Translations under genes and position numbers: made by a program
Notes under the pieces: generated by a model
The model's input: the letters and a program-made list of their open reading frames with translations, nothing else
What the model was told of the DNA's origin: nothing
The model's database searches: none
Shown: in pieces, positions 31,194 through 37,744 of the stretch
Layout of the letters: the number at the start of each line of letters is the position of its first letter
How positions within the stretch are numbered: the stretch's first letter is position 1
DNA from: Ilyobacter polytropus
GTDB lineage: Bacteria; Fusobacteriota; Fusobacteriia; Fusobacteriales; Fusobacteriaceae
Direction: 5' to 3'
DNA length: 37,744 bases
Assembly: GCA_003246855.1 (NCBI GenBank)
Contig: QKCP01000067.1
Span: forward strand, 1 to 37,744

Positions 31194-33785
31194 ATGGATA
31201 AACTAGGAATTTACATCATTAAAAACAAAAAAAGAATCACCATTTTTTCGATGCTGCTCACCTTTATCTTGGGATTTTTCATGACTAAACTCGAGATAAA
31301 CACGAGACTCATGGACCTTTTGCCTGAAAATGACCCGACAGTGTCGGCCTACAGGGATGCCGAGAAAAATTTCAGCAGCCTAGATTCTATTATAGTTGGG
31401 ATTGAGGGGAAAGAGGTGGATATAAAGAGTTTCATTGATGGAACAGCTCCGGTACTTTCTGAAAGAATCGGTGTAAAAGAAGTTGTGTACCATACAAACA
31501 GAGATTTTTTTAAGAAAAATGGTCTTCTGCTTATGGATTATCAAGACCTTGAAAACATGAGGGAAATTTTAACTGCATCGAGTCTGAAAGATTTTATAGC
31601 CGGGGTAAATAACAGTTTCGAAACTACATACCTCAATACTTCGGGTGAAGATAAGATAGAAAAGGACGAGATAGAGCTATTAAGCAGCTTGAACTACCTG
31701 GAAATAATTGTCAATGGGATTAAAAGTGGAGCTGTCTCGGTACAGGATGTGGAGAATTTTTTCGTAGGTGAAAATTACTTTATGTCAGCGGATAAGAATA
31801 TGGGTATATATACCATCGATACTACTTTTGGGATGGAGGAACCTGAAAAGGTAGTAGAGTTTGTAAATAGTACTGAAGAATACCTAAAAGATCAGGCTAA
31901 AAAATATGGGGTAAGTGTATCCTTGAGCGGATCACAGATACTTTTAAGAGATGAGATGGTGGTTTCTCAGAGAGATATGGAGTTCAGCAGCGTACTGTCT
32001 ATCACCCTTATTTTCTTTATATTCATGACCTCATTTAGAGGTATGAGGTATTCTTTTTTGGCAGTAATACCACTGATTGTAGGAATAATTTGGACACTTG
32101 GTCTGACATACCTCATAATCGGGTCTCTAAATATAATGACTGCCATGATGGGCGCAATACTTGTGGGGCTAGGCATAGACTATTCCATACACATAATATC
32201 GGTCTACAAGGAAGAAAGACTAGAAGGGAACGATGTAGATGCCGCAATTGTAAACGTATTTAAAAAAACCATCAGCGGGGTAGTAGCGGCAGCACTGACA
32301 ACGGCCGTCGGTTTTCTCATGTACGCATTTACAGATTTCCCGGGCTTCAGGGAATTCGGAATTGTATTGGGTATGGGGATAATTTCCGTAGTACTCGGGT
32401 CGATTTTCGTGCTTCCACCCATGCTTCTAACTTTTTCTAAGAAAAGCTACCTTAATGAGAGTATAAAAAGAAAAAAATCTAAGCTAGAGAAACTTGAAAA
32501 ACTTTTGGTCAGAAGGAAGTACCTTACTTTTTTTGCGGTGGTAGCCGCAACAATCTTGATTGGTGTAAAGATTCCAAATGTGGAATTTGAAAAGGATATG
32601 ATGAAGATAGAGGCTAAAGGGCTCGAAAGCGTCGCCCTTAACAGGAAGCTTATCGATAAATTTAACTTCAGCTCGGATAACTCCATTATAGTAAGTGATA
32701 CCGTACAAGAGTCACAGGAGCTTTACAAGAAAGCTGACAAGTTGAAAACCATGGGAACCATAGAGTCTTTGGGGTACTACATCCCACCAGACAGTGATCA
32801 GCTTGAAAAACTACAGTATTTGTGGAATGTGAAAAGGGAGATCGTCTGGGTGCCAGACAGCAAACTATATCTAAATGAACTGGCTGATGAGATATCTAGG
32901 CTGGAAGACAACCTAGTGGAGCTATCCGATTTGGCGTACATAGGCGGCGAGGAAAAGCTATTAAAAAAATGTGACTCTCTTGTAGAAACTCTGGATTTAT
33001 CTGGGTTTTCCGAGAACATAGGTGATTACTCTGAGAATATCGAAAAGGCACAAAAAATACTTATTACCGGTCTAAAAAACTTTATTTTGGAGGTGAATTC
33101 AGAAAAAAAAATAAGTTTGGATGATTTACCCGACAATTTGAAAAGAAGATTTGTGGGAAAAAACTCCAAGTACATGAACATCTTTTTCCCAAAGGATGAT
33201 TTGTGGTATTCCGAGTTTCAGGGTGCACACATAAAAGAAATAGACACACTTAGTCAATCCGTTACAGGGAGTGCCAAGATATTCTTGAGGGTGATGGACG
33301 TGGTAAAAATAGAGGGGAAAAAAGTACTTATGCTGAGCTTTATGGCCATATACATCATACTGATAGTCGACCTTAAAAGCTTGAAATATGCCACTCTGTC
33401 GATCCTACCTATGGCTATGACAGTAGTGTCTATGTTAGGCATAATGGGCTGGACCGGGTTTAAGTTGGATGTTGTGAACATAATAGCCGTTCCGCTGATA
33501 GTGGGTATAGGAATAGACGACGGGGTGCACATAATACATAGGTATCGTATCGAAAAAAATTTATTCAAGACCATCCGTAGCACCGGTAAGGCTATCACAC
33601 TCACGACTTTGACCACCATGGCGGCATTCGGCACACTTATGCTGTCAAAATACAGGGGGTTTGTACACTTCAGCATGCTGATAACAACAGGAGTCGGCCT
33701 GGCTTACCTTATGACCCTGTTTCTGCTTTTCAGCACCCTGGCGATAGTCGATGGAATTGGCCGTAAACGTGCAAGATCGAAGTAA
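31194..33785 (+). CDS. RND/MMPL-family transporter
   Basis: An 863-aa membrane protein with two repeats: helix 1 near residue 16-33, a large periplasmic loop, a helix cluster at about 265-410, a second helix 435-455, another loop, and a second cluster at about 715-855. Both clusters carry the VGLGIDYSIHI / VGIGIDDGVHI motif with the Asp residues expected for proton relay. This layout fits stand-alone RND permeases (HpnN/MMPL/YerP type) that export lipids or hydrophobic compounds. No fusion adaptor or OMF gene is adjacent. The RBS AAGGAGAG precedes the ATG. Confidence 0.92.
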   Translation: MDKLGIYIIKNKKRITIFSMLLTFILGFFMTKLEINTRLMDLLPENDPTVSAYRDAEKNFSSLDSIIVGIEGKEVDIKSFIDGTAPVLSERIGVKEVVYHTNRDFFKKNGLLLMDYQDLENMREILTASSLKDFIAGVNNSFETTYLNTSGEDKIEKDEIELLSSLNYLEIIVNGIKSGAVSVQDVENFFVGENYFMSADKNMGIYTIDTTFGMEEPEKVVEFVNSTEEYLKDQAKKYGVSVSLSGSQILLRDEMVVSQRDMEFSSVLSITLIFFIFMTSFRGMRYSFLAVIPLIVGIIWTLGLTYLIIGSLNIMTAMMGAILVGLGIDYSIHIISVYKEERLEGNDVDAAIVNVFKKTISGVVAAALTTAVGFLMYAFTDFPGFREFGIVLGMGIISVVLGSIFVLPPMLLTFSKKSYLNESIKRKKSKLEKLEKLLVRRKYLTFFAVVAATILIGVKIPNVEFEKDMMKIEAKGLESVALNRKLIDKFNFSSDNSIIVSDTVQESQELYKKADKLKTMGTIESLGYYIPPDSDQLEKLQYLWNVKREIVWVPDSKLYLNELADEISRLEDNLVELSDLAYIGGEEKLLKKCDSLVETLDLSGFSENIGDYSENIEKAQKILITGLKNFILEVNSEKKISLDDLPDNLKRRFVGKNSKYMNIFFPKDDLWYSEFQGAHIKEIDTLSQSVTGSAKIFLRVMDVVKIEGKKVLMLSFMAIYIILIVDLKSLKYATLSILPMAMTVVSMLGIMGWTGFKLDVVNIIAVPLIVGIGIDDGVHIIHRYRIEKNLFKTIRSTGKAITLTTLTTMAAFGTLMLSKYRGFVHFSMLITTGVGLAYLMTLFLLFSTLAIVDGIGRKRARSK

Positions 33786-33852
33786 TAATAGCAATACTTT
33801 CTAGACAATTATTTATAGGCGGTTACGACTTTAGTTATAAAAACTATAAAAA

Positions 33853-33880
33853 TTAACCCAGGAGTAATCCTGGGTTTTAA
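33853..33880. terminator. Bidirectional terminator between convergent genes
   Basis: Arms AACCCAGGA (33855-33863) and TCCTGGGTT (33868-33876), loop GTAA, A/T runs on both sides, adjoining the stop codon of the minus-strand gene at 33877. Confidence 0.9.
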
Positions 33881-34215
33881 TATATATTGTAATTAGATAC
33901 TAAGCTAATATCTCTTTTAATCTCTTTTTTTATCCAATTTTTAATGCCGTATTCAATAATATCTTTTTTAATAGTAGATTTTTTATATACTATTTCTTCC
34001 TCTTCCAAGCTTTTTAAAAATTCATTATCTGATGCAGAAGATGGTATAAGTCCAGCATTTAAAAAAATTTCTTTTAATAAAAATTTTTCTTCCGGCATTA
34101 AATTTTTAATTGAATCTCTTTTTTGGGAATCAATTTTTATTTTGAAAGCTATTAAGAATGATACGCATGAAAGTATTAAGATATAATATAAAAATTCTAA
34201 TGACATTATTTTCAT
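33877..34215 (-). CDS. Small membrane-anchored hypothetical protein
   Basis: A 112-aa protein. The start at 34215 (MKIMSLEFLYYILIL) has AGGAGG about 8 bases upstream; a TTG two codons earlier is an alternative. One N-terminal membrane helix (about residues 6-24) leads into a Lys/Glu-rich cytoplasmic part: LMPEEKFLLKEIFLNAG, then EFLKSLEEEEIVYKKS, a pattern like a winged-helix or coiled domain in SieB-type superinfection-exclusion proteins, but the match is too weak to name. Very AT-rich. It ends at the terminator it shares with the RND gene. Confidence 0.62.
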   Translation of the reverse strand: MKIMSLEFLYYILILSCVSFLIAFKIKIDSQKRDSIKNLMPEEKFLLKEIFLNAGLIPSSASDNEFLKSLEEEEIVYKKSTIKKDIIEYGIKNWIKKEIKRDISLVSNYNIY

Positions 34216-34221
34216 GTTCAA

Positions 34222-34566
34222 ACCTCCTAATATACAAAAAATTTACATTTACTAAATACTTATATAGTATAACATCCTGACCTATTTTGTCAATTTTCAG
34301 TTTAACAATAAAATCAAAGGATAACTCATTTAAAAAAACTTATTTTTTTTTAAAATGTCGGCAATTAACAATACAAAGTTTAAAAATATAAAATTATTTT
34401 TTAAGATGTAAAGGTGTATCTTTAAAAATAACGCTGAAAAATTTAAAAAATTTAATGAAAATATATATAAATATTAATATAGATAAGAAATATACAAAAT
34501 TTTGAAATCAAAACGAATAACAGAAAATAAAAGGAATGCAGAAAAAATACTTGTATATAATTATAT
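34222..34566. other. Very AT-rich leader of the structured RNA region
   Basis: About 345 bases with no coding frame. The last part (34545-34566) holds TTGTATATAATTATAT-like sequence, which may include the promoter of the RNA starting around 34567. Confidence 0.35.
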
Positions 34567-34680
34567 AAAGCAAGTGTAAAGGAGCAAAACTCCTTTAGGT
34601 TACCGGTATTGAAATCAAATATCGGTGACCTAAGCCCAAGGGCTTTAAAATTGTAGTAACCTATTTAGGGTTGCTTTTTT
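34567..34680 (+). ncRNA. Candidate structured RNA with Rho-independent terminator
   Basis: Four hairpins in order. A closing pair AAAGCAA (34567-34573) with TTGCTTT (34671-34677); TAAAGGAG with CTCCTTTA (34577-34597); AGGTTACCGGTAT with ATATCGGTGACCT (34597-34631, with wobble pairs); AAGCC with GGCTT (34632-34645). A terminator follows: GTAACC with GGTTGC (34656-34674) and six Ts. The terminator's right arm is the same sequence as the closing strand, so two folds exclude each other, as in a riboswitch or attenuator. But no gene follows on this strand for 1.7 kb, so an independent small RNA fits better. It matches no family that I recognise. Confidence 0.55.
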
Positions 34681-34695
34681 ATTTTACGTGGTGTA

Positions 34696-34776
34696 TTTAT
34701 TTTAAGAATGCTTAAGTAAATAAATAAAGCCACCGACTATCCTCTTAAGGCTAAAAGAGTGAATAATCAGTGGCTA
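34696..34776 (+). other. Two further hairpins downstream of the candidate RNA
   Basis: First hairpin: TTTATTTTAAG with CTTAAGTAAATAAA around AATG (34696-34727). Second: AGCCAC (34728-34733) with GTGGCT (34770-34775), with inner CTCTT/AAGAG pairing. A T-run near 34793-34804 could terminate the + strand, and the minus-strand 400-aa gene ends at 34859. Confidence 0.4.
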
Positions 34777-34858
34777 AACAGTAATTTTAAACTTATTTTT
34801 TTTTAAAATTAACAATAAACTTATGAAAAATTTAGACAAATATCTTTATTGATTTACA

Positions 34859-36061
34859 TTAAAGAAAGCTAAGCTTTATTATTTCGCCATTCTTTTTAAA
34901 GAATATTATTATCTCTCCGTCTTCGCTTACCTTTATAGCTATCATTCCGTAATATATTGCTGAGAGTGCGGCGGTACTCCTCGCCCCCTTTTCATACTTC
35001 ACATGCTCATGCGGTTTTACCATCGCCCCAAACGCCTTAACCTTACCTTTTTTGTTAAATATAAGCGCCCCGTCTATAGAAGCCAACTCAAGGATTAAAG
35101 GCTTAAATACGTTCTTCACATCTTTTTGAGTGAGGTCTATTTTCTCCAGCCTTTTCCTCAGTATATTTTTGAAAAAGTTATCTGAATTAATAAAGCTCTC
35201 TTCATTTGAAACACAAAGGCTGCAATTATCGTCTAAATCTACGATTATTAGGCCACCGTGCCTTTTATAGCTTAAATCAAAGACTATATGAAATAGATTG
35301 CACCCCATCCAATATTGTGGGGATACAATAGACTTCGTCAATATGTCAACGTAGGTGTTTTTTAAAGTATCAGCTTCATAAATCTTCCAGTTCCCCATTC
35401 TTTTAGAAGCCAGCAAGCCACTCTTGTCAAAAATTATTATATCCTCTCTCTTTGTCCTTATGATTCCGCACTCACCATCTTCTAAAACCGAATAATATGG
35501 GTGCAGAAACCCCGGGATAAGGGCATTTTCCTTTTCCGACCCTATATCCTGCCATTTTATATAGTTGTAATCTATATATGTCCAGTCTCTACCGATTCTG
35601 AAATACGTCATGGTGGAGCCACCCATAACATTTAACAGTTTTTCCTCAGTAAGATCGATCATATTAAACTCGCCTACCAGGTTCTGATTCAATATAAAGT
35701 TGACACCAATATTTTCATTTTCGTGGGTGACGTGTTCCAGACTCTTGAAATAATCAAAGAGTTTCAGCCACTTAACTTTGTCGTAACCTCTTATCTTAAG
35801 CCAGTTAGTCACGATGTAGCTTTCTATCAGCTCTCTTTCTATGGTATGCGACCCCAGCTTTATCTCCAAGAAACGGTTTGCGAACTGGTTTAAAAGTCGG
35901 ACTAATTTTGACATATTTTGGCTGTTCCTTCTAAAGCTTTTAAAATAGTAAGGTATCCCGCCTATGTTTATTTTTGTCCTGTGGAGTCCATAACCATTCT
36001 CACACTCAAAATACTGTGGAATTAAGTCTACGATTAAATTGTATAGTTGCTCTTTCTCCAT
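34859..36061 (-). CDS. Protein with a divergent C-terminal diadenylate cyclase (DisA_N) domain
   Basis: A 400-aa protein without signal peptide or helix. The C-terminal ~150 residues show the DAC fold in order: HGGLIIVDLDD (like TGALIVIER), LILELASIDGALIF (the DGA motif, about residues 323-336), and ARSTAALSAIYYGMIAIKVS (about 358-377). True DACs carry RHR-AAL; here the second and third residues are ST, so ATP-to-c-di-AMP activity is doubtful and nucleotide sensing is possible. The N-terminal ~240 residues are unlike known DAC partners that I recall. It is read away from the MFS gene. AGAGGAG precedes the ATG. Confidence 0.68.
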   Translation of the reverse strand: MEKEQLYNLIVDLIPQYFECENGYGLHRTKINIGGIPYYFKSFRRNSQNMSKLVRLLNQFANRFLEIKLGSHTIERELIESYIVTNWLKIRGYDKVKWLKLFDYFKSLEHVTHENENIGVNFILNQNLVGEFNMIDLTEEKLLNVMGGSTMTYFRIGRDWTYIDYNYIKWQDIGSEKENALIPGFLHPYYSVLEDGECGIIRTKREDIIIFDKSGLLASKRMGNWKIYEADTLKNTYVDILTKSIVSPQYWMGCNLFHIVFDLSYKRHGGLIIVDLDDNCSLCVSNEESFINSDNFFKNILRKRLEKIDLTQKDVKNVFKPLILELASIDGALIFNKKGKVKAFGAMVKPHEHVKYEKGARSTAALSAIYYGMIAIKVSEDGEIIIFFKKNGEIIKLSFL

Positions 36062-36179
36062 ATAAATTCTCCTCTGCTCATCAGATGAATTGTATATCCT
36101 TTTTAAAAATACTATTGGAAAATCCCTGGAAAATCCTCTTGAAAGAATTAAAATTATATATAATTAAGCAATTTTCTTG

Positions 36180-36426
36180 ATTATTTTCATATTCACAATT
36201 AGAGATTTGAATTTCTGGAATGTCAGATATTGGTAGCGTATATAAAAATGTGAGCTTTTATCGATTTCAATATGAAGCTTGCAGCTATTTTATAAGTAGT
36301 TTTCAAATAAAATATTATTTATTTCTTGAAAAATATGTGTAAAAGAACTATAATCAAGCATTAGAATCAGTTTATTTTGTAAGTAAAATTGGCACTGTGA
36401 CCGCCGAGTTGCATGTAGGAGGTAGT
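36180..36426. other. Divergent region between the DAC-like gene and the MFS gene
   Basis: The stretch after the DAC-like gene's start holds no coding frame; GGAGG at 36418-36422 is the MFS ribosome site. No promoter that I would defend. Confidence 0.4.
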
Positions 36427-37575
36427 ATGAGTAGTAAAGTATATCGGAATTTTGCGGGCTTATCGTATTTTATATTTTTTGGGACAGGTGCTTTTATCCC
36501 TCTTCTCACACAATATCTTAAAAATATAGGGTTTAGTGGTATCCAGATAGGTACGGCTATATCTTTCGGAACTTTGATCTCAATATTTTCCCAGCCGTTT
36601 TGGGGATTTTTAAATGATAAAACCCATAAGACTAAAGAGATAATGGGGTTCATGCTGCTAATAATAAGTATTATCCTTGCTTTTTTCCCGGCAATAAGAA
36701 ACTTCTACCTGTTTGCAGCGGCCTTCGGCCTTTATCAGTTTTTTTGGTGTGGAGTTTCACCTATAAATGATTCGATAGTGTTGAAATCAGATTTTGAGTA
36801 TGGTTCTATAAGGCAGTGGGGGGCAATAGGTTTTGCCGTGGCTGTCTTCGTATCGGGTCTGCTAGTAGACAAGATGGGGATATCTATCATTTTCATAGTT
36901 GCAATAGCGGCATTTATAATTTCGCTTTTGTTTTTGAAAAAGCTACATGTAGAGTCTAGCAGCACCGCTAGAATAGACCTTAACGATGTAAAGGAACTTT
37001 TGAAGAATAAAAATTATACCTTGTTTCTTTTGGGAGCATTTTTCATAGGCGGCACCATGCACGGCCACAACGCTTATTTTGGACTTTTATATGAATCTTT
37101 AGGTGGAACTGTCAGTGGCGTGGGATTTGCATTTTTACTTTTCGCTTCAAGCGAAGCCCCTTTTATGAAGCATAGTTCCAAGATAATAGAAAAAATGGGT
37201 ATAGAAAAAATGATGGTCACTTCTGTATTCATATTTTGTTTGAGATGGCTTTGGTATGGCACTTCCCCTAACCCAAAGCTGATGATACTGTTTTTCTTTG
37301 TACAGGGGATGTCGATAGGACTGTTTATAGCCGGCGCAGCACAGTACATCAAACAGCATACAAAGATATCTCAGAGAACTACGGCGCTTGCATTTTATGC
37401 CTCCTTTAGTATGGGGGTAGGTAGCATGTCATCTATCTTTATTTCCGGCCTGATATTGGACTATTTCGGGATAGACAAAGTGTATATATTTTACTTTATC
37501 TGCTGTGTCATAGGCTTGGGTATACTTTTTCATGTATTCAAAGTTTCAGAAAAAGCTAAGGCTGCATCAATATAG
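36427..37575 (+). CDS. MFS transporter (LacY/nucleoside symporter-like)
   Basis: A 382-aa transporter of the major facilitator superfamily (MFS_1-like/LacY-like branch) with 12 predicted helices. ATG 36427 lies 4 bases after GGAGG; an upstream GTG extension (36397) lacks a site. The opening GLSYFIFFGTGAFIPLLTQY, then QPFWGFLNDKTHKTKEIMG (the loop 2-3 motif A with G-x-L-x-D), QFFWCGVSPINDS and the second-half GLFIAGAAQYIKQHT are typical. It moves a sugar, nucleoside or similar solute with protons across the inner membrane. A double hairpin follows. Confidence 0.9.
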   Translation: MSSKVYRNFAGLSYFIFFGTGAFIPLLTQYLKNIGFSGIQIGTAISFGTLISIFSQPFWGFLNDKTHKTKEIMGFMLLIISIILAFFPAIRNFYLFAAAFGLYQFFWCGVSPINDSIVLKSDFEYGSIRQWGAIGFAVAVFVSGLLVDKMGISIIFIVAIAAFIISLLFLKKLHVESSSTARIDLNDVKELLKNKNYTLFLLGAFFIGGTMHGHNAYFGLLYESLGGTVSGVGFAFLLFASSEAPFMKHSSKIIEKMGIEKMMVTSVFIFCLRWLWYGTSPNPKLMILFFFVQGMSIGLFIAGAAQYIKQHTKISQRTTALAFYASFSMGVGSMSSIFISGLILDYFGIDKVYIFYFICCVIGLGILFHVFKVSEKAKAASI

Positions 37576-37576
37576 A

Positions 37577-37603
37577 AAAACTGTTGTGGAATCACAACAG
37601 TTC
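37577..37603 (+). terminator. Hairpin after the MFS gene
   Basis: Perfect arms AACTGTTGTG (37579-37588) and CACAACAGTT (37593-37602), loop GAAT; no T-run follows, so it may be a stabilising hairpin rather than a terminator. Confidence 0.55.
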
Positions 37604-37614
37604 AGATTGTAGAC

Positions 37615-37662
37615 AAGCGACTATCGAATAGAAATATTTGATAGTCGCTTTCCTTTATTTTT
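37615..37662 (+). terminator. Terminator at the right end of the window
   Basis: 16-bp stem with one wobble, arms AAGCGACTATCGAATA (37615-37630) and TATTTGATAGTCGCTT (37635-37650), loop GAAA, then TCCTTTATTTTTG. Confidence 0.88.
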
Positions 37663-37744
37663 GATAAATTTGATAAAAATGCATAGATTTGCTTCGGAAA
37701 TAAGGAATAAAATCCATTCCTTGCCTTCCAAAGTGCTAATTTTT

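Noticed and set aside
34567-34680. Interpretation as a known riboswitch or tRNA-like gene
   Set aside because: No match to purine, SAM, c-di-GMP, T-box, SRP or tRNA signatures that I can recall, and no gene follows on the same strand.
1-37744. CRISPR arrays, tRNA and rRNA genes
   Set aside because: No regularly spaced repeats, cloverleaf sequences or conserved rRNA stretches were seen.

Overview
The window is about 37.7 kb of low-GC bacterial DNA with strong AGGAGG-type ribosome sites, many Rho-independent terminators and mostly short, independently transcribed genes. Two lipobox proteins (one a Blc-type lipocalin), an RND/MMPL exporter, nif-type PII proteins and fermentative alcohol dehydrogenases suggest a strict anaerobe, probably with an outer membrane. 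A Fusobacteriota-like organism (Ilyobacter/Propionigenium type) fits best, but a clostridial host cannot be excluded by eye. No rRNA, tRNA or CRISPR array was seen.

Left end (0-1.8 kb): a collapsed nitrogenase operon. Intact nifI1 and nifI2 lie between what I read as the last ~25 codons of nifH and the first ~28 codons of nifD, the latter frameshifted and running into a small monooxygenase gene. 2-6.8 kb: a HIT protein, a cytoplasmic pectin methylesterase, a NodB-type deacetylase, an iron alcohol dehydrogenase and a membrane protein. 6.8-9.4 kb: a DMT exporter facing away from a NYN-LOTUS RNA-binding protein, then a GNAT acetyltransferase.

9.4-18.7 kb: a run of mostly unrelated + strand genes, each with its own RBS and by eye somewhat richer in GC: lipocalin, methyltransferase, iron ADH, Nudix hydrolase, DUF2953-GerW pair, YdhR-like protein, quinone oxidoreductase, four small membrane proteins (one of 59 aa), a DUF3750-like protein, and a convergent metallo-beta-lactamase-fold gene. 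19-22.3 kb: a PEGA-like lipoprotein, a COG1237 MBL protein, then a tight two-gene polyamine operon (deoxyhypusine-synthase-like enzyme overlapping pyruvoyl arginine decarboxylase).

22.3-27.4 kb: a 150-bp inverted-repeat element, membrane proteins (including DUF1232 and DUF1003 types) and a large cytoplasmic GH13 pullulanase-like enzyme. 27.5-29.1 kb: an unknown minus-strand gene and a deletion derivative of an IS30-family element with both terminal repeats. 29.2-37.7 kb: gpmA, an alpha/beta hydrolase, an RND/MMPL exporter, a small membrane-anchored protein, a candidate structured RNA with its own terminator, a 400-aa protein ending in a divergent diadenylate-cyclase (DisA_N) domain, and an MFS transporter.

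The best leads for undescribed biology are the retained nifI1-nifI2 pair without nitrogenase, the DHS-like/PvlArgDC operon, the divergent DisA_N protein, and the structured RNA at 34567-34680. All functional statements come from reading motifs by eye; no search was run.
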